DNA of 64,000 nt. It comes from Leclercia adecarboxylata. GTDB taxonomy: Bacteria > Pseudomonadota > Gammaproteobacteria > Enterobacterales > Enterobacteriaceae. Each line of letters begins with the position of its first letter. Positions within the stretch are counted from its first letter, which is position 1. Position numbers and translations under genes: made by a program. The stretch covers positions 62,001 to 126,000 of the forward strand of contig DERO01000019.1 in the NCBI GenBank assembly GCA_002360945.1. The letters are read 5' to 3'. Under the pieces are notes generated by a model, which saw nothing but the letters and a program-made list of their open reading frames with translations, was not told the origin of the DNA and did no database searches. This document shows positions 33,682-44,729 of this stretch, in pieces.

Positions 33682-34350
33682 TTATCTTTTATCTAACAGT
33701 GATGTGATGATGTCGCCGCAGAACTGGATAATGAAAACGATGATCAAAATGGTCACCGTTGCCACCAGCGTGACGTCACCATGGTTGCGTTGGAATCCTT
33801 CCAGATAAGCCAGATTTCCCAGACCACCGGCACCAATCACCCCCGCCATTGCGCTGTAACTAACCAGCGCAATCAGCGTCACCGTGATCCCTGAAACCAG
33901 GGCAGGTGATGATTCCGGCAGTAAAACCCGAAAAATTAAGGTGCTCAGTCGGGCACCCATTGAGCGCGTCGCCTCGATCACCCCTTTGTCCACCTCGCGC
34001 AGGGCAATCTCCACCAGACGGGCGTAGAACGGCGCGGCGCCGACAATCAGCGCGGGCAGCGCGGCATTTGCCCCGAGGATGGTCCCCACCACGGTTTTGG
34101 TGAAGGGGATCAGCAGCACGATCAGGATGATGAACGGGATCGAACGGAACACGTTCACCACAATCGAAATTACGCTGTAGACCGTGCGGTTGTGGAACAT
34201 GCCACCCCGGGCGGTTAAAAACAGCGCCAGGCCGAGAACCAGCCCGAGTACAAAGGTCGCAACGCCGGAGAGCGCGGTCATGTACAGCGTTTCCAGGGTC
34301 GCGGCCCAGAGCTGGTCCCATTTCAGATGCGGGAAGAGATTCTCAGCCAT
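33682..34350 (-). CDS. MetI-family ABC permease
   Basis: A 222-aa permease with about five transmembrane helices, MetI type: NVFRSIPFIILIVLLIPFTK, then the EAA loop REVDKGVIEATRSMGARLST. The start overlaps the ATPase gene by 8 bp, and the binding-protein gene follows after 28 bp. It is probably a second copy beside the standard metNIQ locus, which is not in this window. Confidence 0.93.
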   Translation of the reverse strand: MAENLFPHLKWDQLWAATLETLYMTALSGVATFVLGLVLGLALFLTARGGMFHNRTVYSVISIVVNVFRSIPFIILIVLLIPFTKTVVGTILGANAALPALIVGAAPFYARLVEIALREVDKGVIEATRSMGARLSTLIFRVLLPESSPALVSGITVTLIALVSYSAMAGVIGAGGLGNLAYLEGFQRNHGDVTLVATVTILIIVFIIQFCGDIITSLLDKR

Positions 34351-35365
34351 GTTTAACTACCTCGCCTTCAATATCGCTGTGCTGCAGGTCGACGAGGATA
34401 TTGTTCAGTTGTTCTTCGGTTGCCACCACGTGCAGCCAGAGCTGGCCGAACACGCCGTGGGCGGTTTGCGTCATTTTGCCGTGCAGGATGTTAAACGGCA
34501 GGCCGTAGCGCAGGGTCAGCTCCCCAACAATCGGCTTGTGGGTGCTGTGGCCGGTAAAGGTCAGCTTGATGACGGTGCCTTCCAGCTCGTTCGCCAGCTC
34601 GGTGTTAAAGGTCTCTTCTTCGGCGTACTGGCTGACCTGACGGACAAACTGCTGCGTAATTGGCTGCTGCGGATGGGTAAAGACCTGCAGCACCTCGCCT
34701 TCTTCCACCACTTTGCCGTTTTCCATCACCGCCACGCGGTCACAGATTTTGCGCACCACGTGCATTTCATGGGTGATAAGCACGATGGTCAGCTTAAAGC
34801 GACGGTTAATGTCGAGGAGCAGATCGAGGATCTGATCGGTGGTCTGCGGATCCAGCGCTGAGGTGGCTTCGTCGCAGAGTAGCACGTCCGGATTATTCGC
34901 CAGCGCGCGGGCAATGCCGACGCGCTGCTTCTGCCCACCACTGAGCTGGGACGGGTAAGCCTGTTCGCGGCCTTTCAGCCCCACCAGCTCCACCAGTTCC
35001 GCCACGCGGGCTTTAATTTTGGCTTTTGGCACTCCGGCAATCTGCATGGAGAAAGCGATGTTTTCGCTCACCGTGCGGGACCACAGCAGGTTGAAGTGTT
35101 GAAATACCATACTGATCTTCAGACGCGCCTGGCGCAGGGCTTCGCCTTTCGCGGCGGAAATGTCCTGTCCGTTAATGGTCACGCTGCCGGTGGTCGGTTT
35201 TTCCAGACCGTTAAGCAGGCGGATTAAGGTACTTTTACCGGCACCGCTGTAGCCAATAATTCCATAAATTTGTCCCTGCTCTATCGCCAGGTTCACGTTG
35301 TCAACGGCCGTCAGCGCCACTTTTCCGTTGTCAAAAATCTTCGAAATATTCCTGAGTACAATCAT
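34343..35365 (-). CDS. MetN-family ABC ATPase
   Basis: A 340-aa ATPase. Walker A GYSGAGKST is at about residue 38, signature LSGGQKQRVGIARAL, Walker B VLLCDEATSALDPQT and H-loop ITHEMHVV. The C-terminal part (about 260-340) is the NIL-type regulatory domain that senses methionine in E. coli MetN (trans-inhibition). First gene of the operon, divergent from the cystathionine beta-synthase gene. Confidence 0.93.
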   Translation of the reverse strand: MIVLRNISKIFDNGKVALTAVDNVNLAIEQGQIYGIIGYSGAGKSTLIRLLNGLEKPTTGSVTINGQDISAAKGEALRQARLKISMVFQHFNLLWSRTVSENIAFSMQIAGVPKAKIKARVAELVELVGLKGREQAYPSQLSGGQKQRVGIARALANNPDVLLCDEATSALDPQTTDQILDLLLDINRRFKLTIVLITHEMHVVRKICDRVAVMENGKVVEEGEVLQVFTHPQQPITQQFVRQVSQYAEEETFNTELANELEGTVIKLTFTGHSTHKPIVGELTLRYGLPFNILHGKMTQTAHGVFGQLWLHVVATEEQLNNILVDLQHSDIEGEVVKHG

Positions 35366-35762
35366 TCTTATCGTAATCCGTCGCTCATGGCGGTTTAGCA
35401 GTATGGATGTCCAAAAGATAGTAAACAGCCGTTATCAGGTTTTAAATGACCAAAAAGGAATTTCTTATAACACCAGGGAATAAACAGCGGATTTACTGGG
35501 CGGGCAGGATTTAGATGAATTTCAGCAATGATTATCTGCCAGATGGATATCTCACAGTCTGTGGCCGGTAAAAATGGCTATTTTTGCAGCATTTCATGCC
35601 GATATAGCCATCCTGACATCCGGACAACTTTACGTCTTGCTATCCTTACATCTGAAAACACGATGAATATTCATTTCTGTTCTAAAAGGCAGTGAAACGT
35701 TCTTTATAGAGAAAATTTTACGGCCCTATCATCCGGTCATGACCCTCTTACAGGAAAACATC
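35366..35762. other. Divergent intergenic region metN-type / mtcB
   Basis: 397 bp, AT-richer than its neighbours, holding the promoters of both sulfur operons. I found no convincing MetJ tandem boxes (the best, TTACGTCT near 35632, matches 6 of 8 and has poor neighbours). CysB sites are too loose to call by eye. Confidence 0.5.
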
Positions 35763-37133
35763 ATGACGATTTACCACTCCGTCACCGAACTGATTGGCCA
35801 GACTCCCCTCATCCAGCTGCACAAACTGGAGACCGGCCCGTGCTCGCTGTTTCTGAAGCTGGAGAACCAGAACCCAGGCGGTTCAATTAAAGACCGCGTC
35901 GCGCTGTCGATGATTAACGAGGCCGAGCGCAGCGGCAAGCTCCAGCCCGGCGGCACTATTATTGAGGCCACGGCAGGCAATACCGGGCTGGGTCTGGCGT
36001 TGATTGCCGCCCAGAAAGGCTATTCCCTGATCCTGGTAGTGCCCGACAAAATGAGCCGCGAGAAGATTTTCCACCTGCGCGCGCTGGGGGCTCAGGTGGT
36101 GCTGACCCGCTCGGACGTCAATAAAGGCCATCCGGCCTATTATCAGGATTACGCCCAGCGTCTGGCGAACGAACTGCCTGGGGCGTTCTATATCGACCAG
36201 TTCAATAACGAGGCCAACCCGCTGGCGCACCGCACAACTACCGCGCCGGAACTCTTTGAGCAGCTCGACGGCAAGATTGACGCCATCGTGGTCGGCGTCG
36301 GTTCAGGCGGGACTCTGGGCGGCCTGCAGGCGTGGTTTGCGGAGCACTCCCCACATACCGAGTTTGTGCTGGCCGATCCGGCCGGGTCGGTGCTGGCCGA
36401 CCAGGTAGAGACCGGGCGCTATAACGATGCCGGATCCTGGCTGGTTGAGGGCATCGGTGAAGACTTTATTCCCCCTCTGGCGCACATCGAAGGGGTGCAT
36501 CGCGCCTGGCGCATCACCGATCGTGAAGCCTTCACCACCGCCCGGGTCCTGCTGAAAACGGAAGGTATTCTGGCGGGCTCCTCCAGCGGTACCCTGCTGG
36601 CCGCGGCGCTGAAATATTGCCAGGCGCAGACCACGCCGAAGCGCGTGGTGACCTTCGCCTGCGACAGCGGCAATAAATATCTCTCAAAAATGTTCAACGA
36701 TGACTGGATGCGCCAGCAGGGGCTGATCACGCGCCCGCTGGCAGGCGATCTCTCGGATTACATCGCCCTGCGCCACGACGAAGGGGCGACCGTTACCGCT
36801 GCGCCAGATGACACCCTGTCCACCGTGCTGGCGCGCATGCGTCTGTATGACATTTCCCAGCTGCCGGTGCTGGATGACGGCAGGGTCGTCGGCATCATCG
36901 ATGAATGGGATCTCCTGCGCCATATCGGTGGCGACGGGGATCGTTTCGCCCTTCCGGTGACGGCGGCCATGACGCGGCAGGTGGAGATTCTTGATAAGCA
37001 CGCTCCGGAGAGCGCCCTGCACGCCATTTTCGATCGCGGTCTGGTGGCCGTGATTAATGACAACGACCGTTTTCTGGGCCTGATCACGCGCAGCGATGTC
37101 CTGACCGCCTGGCGCAACCGTCTTCAGCAATAA
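35763..37133 (+). CDS. mtcB: Cystathionine beta-synthase (reverse transsulfuration)
   Basis: A 456-aa PLP enzyme joining homocysteine and serine to cystathionine. The catalytic domain (about 1-320) has the PLP lysine in NPGGSIKDRV (about 42), the phosphate-binding GVGSGGTLGG (about 180) and an O-acetylserine-sulfhydrylase fold. Two CBS domains follow (about 340-395 and 400-456), VVGIIDEWDLL closing the first and FLGLITRSDVL the second. The start at 35763 has AGGAAAA before it. With the next gene it matches the Klebsiella mtcBC methionine-to-cysteine recycling pair; E. coli K-12 lacks this pathway. Confidence 0.87.
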   Translation: MTIYHSVTELIGQTPLIQLHKLETGPCSLFLKLENQNPGGSIKDRVALSMINEAERSGKLQPGGTIIEATAGNTGLGLALIAAQKGYSLILVVPDKMSREKIFHLRALGAQVVLTRSDVNKGHPAYYQDYAQRLANELPGAFYIDQFNNEANPLAHRTTTAPELFEQLDGKIDAIVVGVGSGGTLGGLQAWFAEHSPHTEFVLADPAGSVLADQVETGRYNDAGSWLVEGIGEDFIPPLAHIEGVHRAWRITDREAFTTARVLLKTEGILAGSSSGTLLAAALKYCQAQTTPKRVVTFACDSGNKYLSKMFNDDWMRQQGLITRPLAGDLSDYIALRHDEGATVTAAPDDTLSTVLARMRLYDISQLPVLDDGRVVGIIDEWDLLRHIGGDGDRFALPVTAAMTRQVEILDKHAPESALHAIFDRGLVAVINDNDRFLGLITRSDVLTAWRNRLQQ

Positions 37134-37140
37134 AGGAATA

Positions 37141-38289
37141 ATGATGAAAAATTTAGCCACCCTGAGCGTCCACAGCGGCGAGTTTAACGACCAACACGGC
37201 GCGGTTATGCCGCCCATTTACGCCACTTCGACGTTTGCGCAACCGTCGCCGGGGGAACATACCGGCTACGAATATTCCCGCAGCGGCAACCCTACCCGCC
37301 ACGCGCTGGAAACCGCCATCGCCGAACTGGAGGGTGGTTCGCGGGGCTACGCTTTTGCTTCCGGCCTCGCGGCCATCTCCACCGTGCTCGAACTGCTGGA
37401 CAAAGACAGCCATATTGTCGCCATTGATGATGTGTATGGCGGAACATACCGCTTGATTGAGAACGTGCGCAAACGCAGCACTGGCCTGCAGGTAAGCTGG
37501 GTGAAGCCAGACGATCTGGCCGGGCTTGAGGCGGCGATCCGCCCGGAAACCCGGATGGTGTGGGTAGAAACACCGACCAACCCGCTGCTGAAGCTGGCAG
37601 ACCTGGCGGCCATTGCCGCGATTGCGCGTCGTCATAACCTCATCAGCGTGGCAGATAATACCTTCGCCTCCCCGGTCATTCACCGTCCGCTGGAGACAGG
37701 CTTTGATATTGTGGTGCACTCCGCCACCAAATACCTGAACGGCCATTCGGACGTGGTCGCCGGGCTGGCGGTGGTGGGTGATAACCCGACGCTGGCCGAA
37801 AAGCTCGGCTATTTGCAAAACGCCGTCGGCGGAGTTCTGGATCCGTTCAGCAGCTTCCTGACCCTGCGCGGGATCCGTACCCTGTCCCTGCGCGTCGAGA
37901 AACACAGCGCTAACGCCCTGGCGATTGCCCAGTGGCTGGCGCAGCAGTCGCAGGTGGAACAGGTCTTCTATCCGGGCCTTGAGTCGCATCCGCAATATCA
38001 GCTTGCCCGCACCCAGATGGCGCTGCCGGGCGGGATGATTTCGGTGGTGGTGAAAGGCGATGCGCAACGTGCCACGGAAGTGATTCGTAAACTTAAACTG
38101 TTTACCCTCGCGGAGAGTCTCGGTGGCGTGGAGAGCCTGGTCAGCCAGCCTTACAGCATGACTCACGCGTCGATTCCACTCGAGCAGCGGCTGGCAAACG
38201 GTATTGTTCCGCAGCTGATCCGCCTGTCCGTAGGCATTGAAGATGCGCAAGACCTGATAGCCGATCTTAGTCAGGCGCTTAAAGCGTAA
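37141..38289 (+). CDS. mtcC: Cystathionine gamma-lyase
   Basis: A 382-aa Cys/Met-metabolism PLP enzyme, cystathionine to cysteine, 2-oxobutyrate and ammonia. It has YEYSRSGNPTRHALE (about 43), FASGLAAISTV (about 72), VETPTNPLLKLADL and the PLP lysine in HSATKYLNGHSDV (about 199). The family also includes gamma-synthases; pairing with the beta-synthase favours the lyase. It lies 7 bp after mtcB with AAGGA as ribosome-binding site; a second ATG follows directly. Confidence 0.88.
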   Translation: MMKNLATLSVHSGEFNDQHGAVMPPIYATSTFAQPSPGEHTGYEYSRSGNPTRHALETAIAELEGGSRGYAFASGLAAISTVLELLDKDSHIVAIDDVYGGTYRLIENVRKRSTGLQVSWVKPDDLAGLEAAIRPETRMVWVETPTNPLLKLADLAAIAAIARRHNLISVADNTFASPVIHRPLETGFDIVVHSATKYLNGHSDVVAGLAVVGDNPTLAEKLGYLQNAVGGVLDPFSSFLTLRGIRTLSLRVEKHSANALAIAQWLAQQSQVEQVFYPGLESHPQYQLARTQMALPGGMISVVVKGDAQRATEVIRKLKLFTLAESLGGVESLVSQPYSMTHASIPLEQRLANGIVPQLIRLSVGIEDAQDLIADLSQALKA

Positions 38290-38382
38290 AGAAAATGCGG
38301 CAGGCCCCTCGCCTGCCGTCATAAGTTGTCATCATGCCTTAACGCCTTGATAACAATCCCTTGTGAAACGGCATCTAATATT

Positions 38383-38396
38383 TTTGAAACGCTGTT
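38383..38396 (+). promoter_or_regulatory. Cra (FruR) site candidate upstream of pykF
   Basis: TTTTGAAACGCTGT contains TGAAACGCT, matching the Cra half-site TGAAWCSNT. E. coli pykF is repressed by Cra. It lies about 30 bp before the -10 hexamer, where a repressor would block polymerase. Confidence 0.45.
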
Positions 38397-38425
38397 TTTC
38401 TTTCCCTTTTGCGCATCTTTAAGCG

Positions 38426-38431
38426 TATAAT
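38426..38431 (+). promoter_or_regulatory. pykF promoter -10 hexamer
   Basis: A perfect TATAAT in GCGTATAATGTGCGCC; the -35 is poor. It leaves a leader of about 230 nt before the pykF ATG, in which I see no other gene. The rest of 38290-38666 holds nothing I can name. Confidence 0.6.
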
Positions 38432-38666
38432 GTGCGCCTAATCCCTGGTGAATGGTTTCAGCGCTTGGAATACACAAAACAACGTACAACTTCTCCTCTC
38501 CTTCGTTGGGCTGTCACTCAGGCACACATTCTTCTGCACGCTCATTTGATGTCTCCTATCCTTAGTGCGTGTCACAAAAAATTTCGCAACACAGGTTTGA
38601 CTCTGAGGCCCTGCGCCCCCGGAGCGAGATTTCCATATCCTTCTCAACTTAAAGACTAAGACTGTC

Positions 38667-40088
38667 ATGAAAAAGACGAAAATTGTTTGCACCATCGGCC
38701 CGAAAACCGAATCTGAAGAGATGCTGACCAAAATGCTGGACGCCGGCATGAACGTTATGCGTCTGAACTTCTCTCACGGTGACTATGCTGAACACGGTCA
38801 GCGCATCCAGAACCTGCGCAACGTGATGAGCAAGACCGGTAAAAAAGCAGCAATCCTGCTGGATACCAAAGGTCCAGAAATTCGTACCATCAAACTGGAA
38901 GGCGGTAATGACGTTTCGCTGAAAGCGGGACAGACCTTCACCTTCACCACTGACAAGTCCGTTGTCGGCAACAGCGACATCGTTGCTGTAACTTATGAAG
39001 GCTTCACCAGCGACCTGTCCGTTGGCAACACCGTACTGGTGGACGACGGCCTGATCGGTATGGAAGTCACCGCTATCGAAGGCAAAAACGTTGTTTGTAA
39101 AGTGCTGAACAACGGCGACCTGGGCGAAAACAAAGGCGTTAACCTGCCAGGCGTTTCCATCGCCCTGCCTGCTCTGGCAGAAAAAGACAAACAGGATCTG
39201 ATCTTCGGCTGCGAGCAAGGCGTTGACTTCGTTGCTGCCTCCTTCATCCGTAAACGTTCTGACGTGGTTGAAATCCGTGAGCACCTGAAAGCGCACGGCG
39301 GTGAGCACATCCAGATCATCTCCAAAATCGAAAACCAGGAAGGCCTGAACAACTTCGACGAAATCCTCGAAGCCTCTGACGGCATCATGGTTGCACGTGG
39401 TGACCTGGGCGTTGAGATCCCGGTTGAAGAAGTGATCTTCGCGCAGAAGATGATGATCGAGAAGTGCGTTCGCGCACGTAAAGTGGTTATCACTGCGACC
39501 CAGATGCTGGACTCAATGATCAAAAACCCACGTCCAACCCGCGCAGAAGCCGGTGACGTAGCGAACGCCATCCTCGACGGTACCGATGCAGTGATGCTGT
39601 CCGGTGAGTCCGCGAAGGGTAAATACCCGCTGGAAGCCGTTTCCATCATGGCGACCATCTGCGAGCGTACTGACCGCGTGATGCCAAGCCGTCTGGATAA
39701 CAACAACGACAGCCGTAAACTGCGTATCACTGAAGCCGTTTGCCGTGGCGCGGTAGAAACTGCCGAGAAACTGGAAGCCCCGCTGATCGTGGTGGCCACC
39801 CAGGGCGGTAAATCTGCTAAAGCCGTACGTAAATACTTCCCTAACGCCACCATCCTGGCGCTGACCACCAACGAAATCACTGCCCGTCAGCTGGTGCTGA
39901 GCAAAGGCGTTGTGCCACACCTGGTGAAAGAGATCGCCTCTACCGATGATTTCTACCGTCTGGGTAAAGAAGTGGCCCTGCAGTTGGTTGAACGTGGCCT
40001 GGCGCAGAAAGGTGACGTTGTGGTGATGGTTTCTGGTGCTCTGGTACCAAGCGGCACCACTAATACCGCATCTGTTCACGTGCTGTAA
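38667..40088 (+). CDS. pykF: Pyruvate kinase I
   Basis: A 473-aa glycolytic enzyme, PEP + ADP to pyruvate + ATP, activated by fructose-1,6-bisphosphate. It has [11 protein letters not shown] (about 30), [10 protein letters not shown] (about 66), the active-site lysine block [18 protein letters not shown] (about 220), [12 protein letters not shown] and [20 protein letters not shown]. Codon use is strongly biased, as for highly expressed genes. Cytoplasmic. It stands upstream of lpp as in E. coli. Confidence 0.98.
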   Translation: MKKTKIVCTIGPKTESEEMLTKMLDAGMNVMRLNFSHGDYAEHGQRIQNLRNVMSKTGKKAAILLDTKGPEIRTIKLEGGNDVSLKAGQTFTFTTDKSVVGNSDIVAVTYEGFTSDLSVGNTVLVDDGLIGMEVTAIEGKNVVCKVLNNGDLGENKGVNLPGVSIALPALAEKDKQDLIFGCEQGVDFVAASFIRKRSDVVEIREHLKAHGGEHIQIISKIENQEGLNNFDEILEASDGIMVARGDLGVEIPVEEVIFAQKMMIEKCVRARKVVITATQMLDSMIKNPRPTRAEAGDVANAILDGTDAVMLSGESAKGKYPLEAVSIMATICERTDRVMPSRLDNNNDSRKLRITEAVCRGAVETAEKLEAPLIVVATQGGKSAKAVRKYFPNATILALTTNEITARQLVLSKGVVPHLVKEIASTDDFYRLGKEVALQLVERGLAQKGDVVVMVSGALVPSGTTNTASVHVL

Positions 40089-40113
40089 TAATATCGAACG
40101 AATTAATTTGTAT

Positions 40114-40141
40114 AAAAAGCGTCCTCCGGGACGCTTTTTTT
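40114..40141 (+). terminator. pykF terminator
   Basis: AAGCGTCC, loop TCC-type, GGGACGCTT, then TTTTTT: a clear rho-independent terminator 25 bp after the stop. Confidence 0.92.
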
Positions 40142-40324
40142 ATTTCCGCCATCAACCAAACTTATTAAAAAAGCAAATCGGGTTTTTCTATTTAACGGGT
40201 ACGTTTTCTAAGATGAATCCGATGAAAATTGTCTGTTTTTGCACAATATTTTTCACGAAATAGTCAAAACAGGTGTTTCTTTGAGCGAACGATCAAAAAT
40301 AGGCATATTCCCATCAAAAAAATA

Positions 40325-40354
40325 TTCTCAACCTAAAAAACTTTGTGTAATACT
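40325..40354 (+). promoter_or_regulatory. lpp promoter
   Basis: TTCTCAACC and AATACT in an AT-rich block match the strong E. coli lpp promoter almost base for base. The leader that follows (GCTACATGGAGATTAACTC) is also the E. coli one. Confidence 0.85.
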
Positions 40355-40386
40355 TGTAACGCTACATGGAGATTAACTCAATCTAG

Positions 40387-40635
<249 letters not shown>

Positions 40636-40652
40636 TAGTACCTGTGTTAATA

Positions 40653-40684
40653 AAATGGCGCACATTGTGCGCCATTTTTTTTTT
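40653..40684 (+). terminator. lpp terminator
   Basis: AATGGCGCACA, TTG, TGCGCCATT, followed by ten Ts: strong rho-independent terminator. Confidence 0.95.
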
Positions 40685-40699
40685 GCCCCGCATTTCGCT

Positions 40700-41713
40700 T
40701 TACTGAATCACTACTTCATTCCCGCCCTGAGTGGCAGCTACCGGCAGCTGCGTAATACGGGCTGACAACCCCGTACTGTCGACCTGCGGCCCGGCACCTG
40801 TCGATACCACCACCGGGATCCCCGCCCGGCGCGACAACGCTTTGTTCACTAACGTCTTATCGCTACCACTCTGCGCCATAAACGATGCAAGCGCACTGGA
40901 TTGAGCGATCGCGAGGGTTTGTGGGTTTTCCCCCTCCACCGATGCCAGCGGGCGATGCACTTCAACGTAACGCTTACCGTCCGGCTCAACCGAGAACTTC
41001 ACCGGCTCGTTGATGATCTGCACTCGCGTGCCGACCGAGGTCTGGGCGAAGAGCGCTTTAATGTCCGGCGCATTCATACGCATACAGCCGGAGCTGACGC
41101 GCAGCCCGACGCTGTCCGGTGCGCTGGTACCGTGAATGAGGTATTCGCCGTTACCCACGCCCAGACGAAGCGCAAAGCGCCCCAGCGGGTTATTAGGTCC
41201 TGCAGGAACCACCGGGGGCAGCTTGATGCCCTGCTCCAGCGAGCGCGCTCTGATGCCCGCTGTGGGGGTCCAGGTCGGATTGGGGATTTTCTGGCTGATA
41301 CGGGTGACGGTGACCGGCGTTTCCAGCCCGAGCTGACCTATTCCCAGCGGATAGACCTGGACGATGTTTTCCCCCGGGGGATAATAGTAGAGCCGCAACT
41401 CGGCCAGGTTCACCACGATCCCCTCCCGGGGGGTGTCCGGGAGCAGCATTTGCGACGGGATGGTGATCTCAGTCCCTGGAGCCGGATAGACCGGGGCGAT
41501 AGTATTATTGGTTTCGAGAATTAAATGCGCAGCGGTATTAAACCGGCGCGCAATGGACTGCAGCTTATTATCCCCTTCCTGAATGATATAGGTCTGGTTT
41601 TGCCCGATAAGCCGACTGCCCGCCGGCGGCAAGGGATAATCTACCGCCCAGGCGCTATTAAGCGCGCTGAGCGAACCAAAGAGAATGAGAGTTATCAGGG
41701 ACGCGCGCTTCAT
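40700..41713 (-). CDS. ldtE: L,D-transpeptidase LdtE
   Basis: A 337-aa periplasmic enzyme forming 3-3 peptidoglycan crosslinks. The signal peptide [20 protein letters not shown], then AWA, is cleaved before VD. A LysM-like domain follows ([20 protein letters not shown], about 48-67). The YkuD catalytic domain has HGT and the Cys of [12 protein letters not shown] (about 230). It sits between lpp and suf as E. coli ynhG/ldtE. A proline/serine-rich tail of about 60 residues ends the protein. Confidence 0.95.
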   Translation of the reverse strand: MKRASLITLILFGSLSALNSAWAVDYPLPPAGSRLIGQNQTYIIQEGDNKLQSIARRFNTAAHLILETNNTIAPVYPAPGTEITIPSQMLLPDTPREGIVVNLAELRLYYYPPGENIVQVYPLGIGQLGLETPVTVTRISQKIPNPTWTPTAGIRARSLEQGIKLPPVVPAGPNNPLGRFALRLGVGNGEYLIHGTSAPDSVGLRVSSGCMRMNAPDIKALFAQTSVGTRVQIINEPVKFSVEPDGKRYVEVHRPLASVEGENPQTLAIAQSSALASFMAQSGSDKTLVNKALSRRAGIPVVVSTGAGPQVDSTGLSARITQLPVAATQGGNEVVIQ

Positions 41714-41753
41714 ACTGAGATTCCTTATTCACTGACTGAGCGTCAGAATGCTG

Positions 41754-41783
41754 AAAAACCCACGAGGCGGGAACCACCTCGTG
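41754..41783 (-). terminator. suf operon terminator
   Basis: On the minus strand CACGAGGTGG, TTC, CCGCCTCGTG is followed by GGTTTTTC, 28 bp after the sufE stop. Confidence 0.75.
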
Positions 41784-41810
41784 AAACAGAATGATAGCTG
41801 TCCTGTAAGT

Positions 41811-42227
41811 TTAGCTAATGTTGGCGGCTTTGGTGCGGATTGCGCGGATCATCGCCTCAAGCCCCTGAGAGCGGGAAGGCGTTAAATGCTGGGTGAGCGC
41901 CATTTTTTCAAACCACGGGCGCACGTCGAAAGCGACAATATCCTGAGGGGACATCTGTTGATATAAAATAAACACTACGGCTATTAGGCCTTTTACTATT
42001 GCCGCATCACTGTCGCCCGCTAATTCAATCATTCCGGACTCGTTCTGGTGCATTATTATCCACACCTGGCTCTGACAGCCCTGAATACTATTTTCCGGAC
42101 TGTGCGCACTTTCGCTGAGAGCAGGCAGACGTTGCCCCAGCTCAATGATGTAGAGGTATTTCTCTTCCCAGTTTGCGCAACGCGTAAAGTTGCGCAGCAA
42201 TTTATCTCTGTCTGGCAATGCAGCCAT
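41811..42227 (-). CDS. sufE: SufE, sulfur acceptor
   Basis: 138 aa. It takes persulfide sulfur from SufS at its cysteine in [13 protein letters not shown] (Cys51) and passes it to SufBCD. The length matches E. coli. Last gene of the suf operon, 13 bp after sufS. Cytoplasmic. Confidence 0.98.
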   Translation of the reverse strand: MAALPDRDKLLRNFTRCANWEEKYLYIIELGQRLPALSESAHSPENSIQGCQSQVWIIMHQNESGMIELAGDSDAAIVKGLIAVVFILYQQMSPQDIVAFDVRPWFEKMALTQHLTPSRSQGLEAMIRAIRTKAANIS

Positions 42228-42240
42228 CTCTTGCCCTCTT

Positions 42241-43461
42241 TTAGCCCAGCAGATGGTGGATACGCTTCAACCCGGCCACCAGTCTGTCGACCTCTTCCAG
42301 TGTGTTGTACATCACCAGCGATGCGCGGCACATCGCCGGTACCTGATAGAACGCCATCAGCGGCATGGCGCAGTGGTGCCCGGTGCGCACCGCCACCCCG
42401 TAGTTATCAAGGAAACTGCCGACGTCATAGGCGTGGTGTTTCCCGAGGTTAAAGGCGATGACCCCCTGACGATCGGCCGGGCCGTAAAGCGTGAGATCCG
42501 GCACGCTGGCCAGTTCGGCCAGGGCGTAGTGCATCAGCATCTGCTCGTATTCGGCAATGGCATCGAGACCAATGGCGGAGACATACTCCATCGCCGCCCC
42601 GAGCCCGATAATGCCCCCGGTGTTGGGCGTCCCGGCTTCGAAACGCCACGGTGCGCGGGCGTAGGTGGTGCCTTCGCTCAGGCTGACGGTGGCGATCATC
42701 GATCCGCCCCCTTCCCACGGCGGCATTTTCTGCAGGATCTCGTCTTTGACGTAGAGTACGCCGATCCCGGTCGGGCCGTACAGCTTGTGCCCGGAGAAGA
42801 CGTAGAAATCGCAGTCCAGCGCCTGCACGTCCACGGTGTGGTGCATGACGGCCTGAGCGCCGTCCACCAGCACTTTCGCGCCGACAAGATGGGCTTTAGC
42901 GATAATCTCCGCCACCGGGTTTTCGGTGCCCAGCACGTTGGAGATTTGGGTGATGGCCACCAGCCGGGTGCGTTGATCCAGCAGCGTATCCAACAGTTCG
43001 AGCTGAAGCGTGCCGTTCTGATTCAGCGGGATCACCCGCAGCTCGGCTCCGACGCGCTCGCACAGCATCTGCCAGGGGACGATATTGGCATGGTGCTCCA
43101 TCTGGCTGATGATAATGTTATCGCCCGCCTGGACCTCAGCACTGCCCCAGCTGTTCGCCACCAGGTTGATCCCTTCAGTGGTGCCGCGCACAAACACCAG
43201 CTCCTCCGGCGAGCGGGCATTTAAAAATGCCGCTGCCCGGGTACGGACGTTCTCCATCCGCTGCGTCGCCTCGGCGCTGAGGGTGTGGATCCCCCGATGC
43301 ACCGCCGCATAACCGTGCCGGTAAAACTCTGCCTCAGCCTCGATCACCTGCACAGGCTTTTGCGCGCTGGCGGCGCTGTCGAGATAGGCAAGCGGCAGAC
43401 CGTTCACTTCACGGGTCAGGACGGGAAAATCCGCCCGCACTTTCTCTACAGGAAAACTCAT
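42241..43461 (-). CDS. sufS: SufS, cysteine desulfurase
   Basis: A 406-aa group II PLP enzyme that removes sulfur from cysteine as a persulfide. The PLP lysine is in [13 protein letters not shown] (about 226) and the active cysteine in [11 protein letters not shown] (about 364). [16 protein letters not shown] near residue 50 is typical. Its start overlaps the sufD stop (ATGA). Works with SufE under iron limitation and oxidative stress. Confidence 0.98.
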   Translation of the reverse strand: MSFPVEKVRADFPVLTREVNGLPLAYLDSAASAQKPVQVIEAEAEFYRHGYAAVHRGIHTLSAEATQRMENVRTRAAAFLNARSPEELVFVRGTTEGINLVANSWGSAEVQAGDNIIISQMEHHANIVPWQMLCERVGAELRVIPLNQNGTLQLELLDTLLDQRTRLVAITQISNVLGTENPVAEIIAKAHLVGAKVLVDGAQAVMHHTVDVQALDCDFYVFSGHKLYGPTGIGVLYVKDEILQKMPPWEGGGSMIATVSLSEGTTYARAPWRFEAGTPNTGGIIGLGAAMEYVSAIGLDAIAEYEQMLMHYALAELASVPDLTLYGPADRQGVIAFNLGKHHAYDVGSFLDNYGVAVRTGHHCAMPLMAFYQVPAMCRASLVMYNTLEEVDRLVAGLKRIHHLLG

Positions 43462-44729
43462 GCCACACCTCCGGGCAGACGCTGGCCGATACGCGCCAGC
43501 ACCTGCTGTCTTAAGGTTTCATCTCCGAGGGCTTCGGTCAGCTCGGCGGCAAAGGCGTAAATGATCATCTTTTCTGCCGCCTGCTTATCGATGCCGCGGG
43601 AGCGCAGATAGAACATCTGCTCATCATCAATTCGCCCCACCGTGGCCCCGTGGCTGCACTTCACGTCATCGGCGTAAATTTCCAGCTGCGGTTTGGTGTC
43701 CACCTCCGCCAGCCGGCCCATCAGCAGATTGTTGTTGGTCATCTGGCCGTCAGTTTTGATGGCGTGCTGCGCCACGTTAATCAGCCCGTTAAAGACCGCC
43801 CGGCCCTTATCGCTGACGATAGTTTTGTGCAGCTGACGGCTGTTGCAGTAGGCTTTATTGTGCTCGAGCCAGGTGCGGGTGTCGCACACTTCCGTTTTCA
43901 CCGGCATCGCCAGGCTGTTGATGCGCAGCGTGGTGTTTTCGCCGTTGAGCTGGGTGCTGGTGTTATGACGCAGTACCGCCCCGCCCAGCAGGAAGCTGTG
44001 GCTGTAAGCTGCCGCATCGGCGGCAAGCTGCAGATCGTTATGGGCGAAGTGATGGCTCGCCGCATTCTCAAACGCCAGCTTGATATGGTGCAGCTGAGCG
44101 TTGGCCGCCACGTTCATGGTCAGACGCGAGCCGGTGAAGTGCCGCATCTCATTGAGACTCACGTAATGCTCAACGATCGTTGCCTCTGCACCCTGCGCCA
44201 GTTCCAGATGGTGACGATAATGGGCGGTATTGATTTCTTCACCCGCCAGACCCTGAGTTACGTGGAGCAAGAGCAACGGCTTAGAAGGCCGTTGGTCACG
44301 CTTGACGCGAATATGGGTCACGCTCTGCGCGAGGCTCTCGGTAAGATGCAGGAACAGCTCCGGCTGCACCGGTGCCGCCAGGCTCTGACGCTCGTCGTTG
44401 ATCGCCACCTCAAAGCCGCTGTCGTCGGTGCTGTCGCTCAGTTCCGGGCTGAAGCGCCCGTCAACAAACACCAGCCGCGTGGCGTCGAGATCCAGCGCCA
44501 GCGCATCCCGATCGGCCGCAGCCACGCTGGCGGGCCGGGTAACGAACTCGCCGTTCAGCAGCCCTTCCAGCGGAGTGTATTTCCAGTTCTCATGCTTACG
44601 CGTCGGCAACCCGAGGCGCAGCATCTGCTGCAGGTGCTGCTGAGCCTGCTCCGAGCGCGTCCCGCCCTGGGCCTCAAACAGACGGTGCCACTGCTGCAGC
44701 GCGTTACTGCTGTTCGCTAAGCCAGCCAT
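43458..44729 (-). CDS. sufD: SufD, Fe-S scaffold subunit
   Basis: A 423-aa beta-helix partner of SufB in the SufBC2D scaffold, needed for iron acquisition. The family C-terminal block [20 protein letters not shown] and [13 protein letters not shown] with His are present. Its start lies 26 bp inside the end of sufC, so translation is coupled. Confidence 0.97.
   Translation of the reverse strand: MAGLANSSNALQQWHRLFEAQGGTRSEQAQQHLQQMLRLGLPTRKHENWKYTPLEGLLNGEFVTRPASVAAADRDALALDLDATRLVFVDGRFSPELSDSTDDSGFEVAINDERQSLAAPVQPELFLHLTESLAQSVTHIRVKRDQRPSKPLLLLHVTQGLAGEEINTAHYRHHLELAQGAEATIVEHYVSLNEMRHFTGSRLTMNVAANAQLHHIKLAFENAASHHFAHNDLQLAADAAAYSHSFLLGGAVLRHNTSTQLNGENTTLRINSLAMPVKTEVCDTRTWLEHNKAYCNSRQLHKTIVSDKGRAVFNGLINVAQHAIKTDGQMTNNNLLMGRLAEVDTKPQLEIYADDVKCSHGATVGRIDDEQMFYLRSRGIDKQAAEKMIIYAFAAELTEALGDETLRQQVLARIGQRLPGGVA

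Noticed and set aside
35366..35762. MetJ operators for the sulfur operons
   Set aside because: Best 8-mers match 6 of 8 without good tandem neighbours.
37153..38322. 389-aa open frame opposite the cystathionine gamma-lyase gene, and similar long antisense frames opposite ppsA, hisD-like and hmuR genes
   Set aside because: Composition is typical of GC-rich complementary frames; no motif or ribosome-binding site, and the sense genes are complete.
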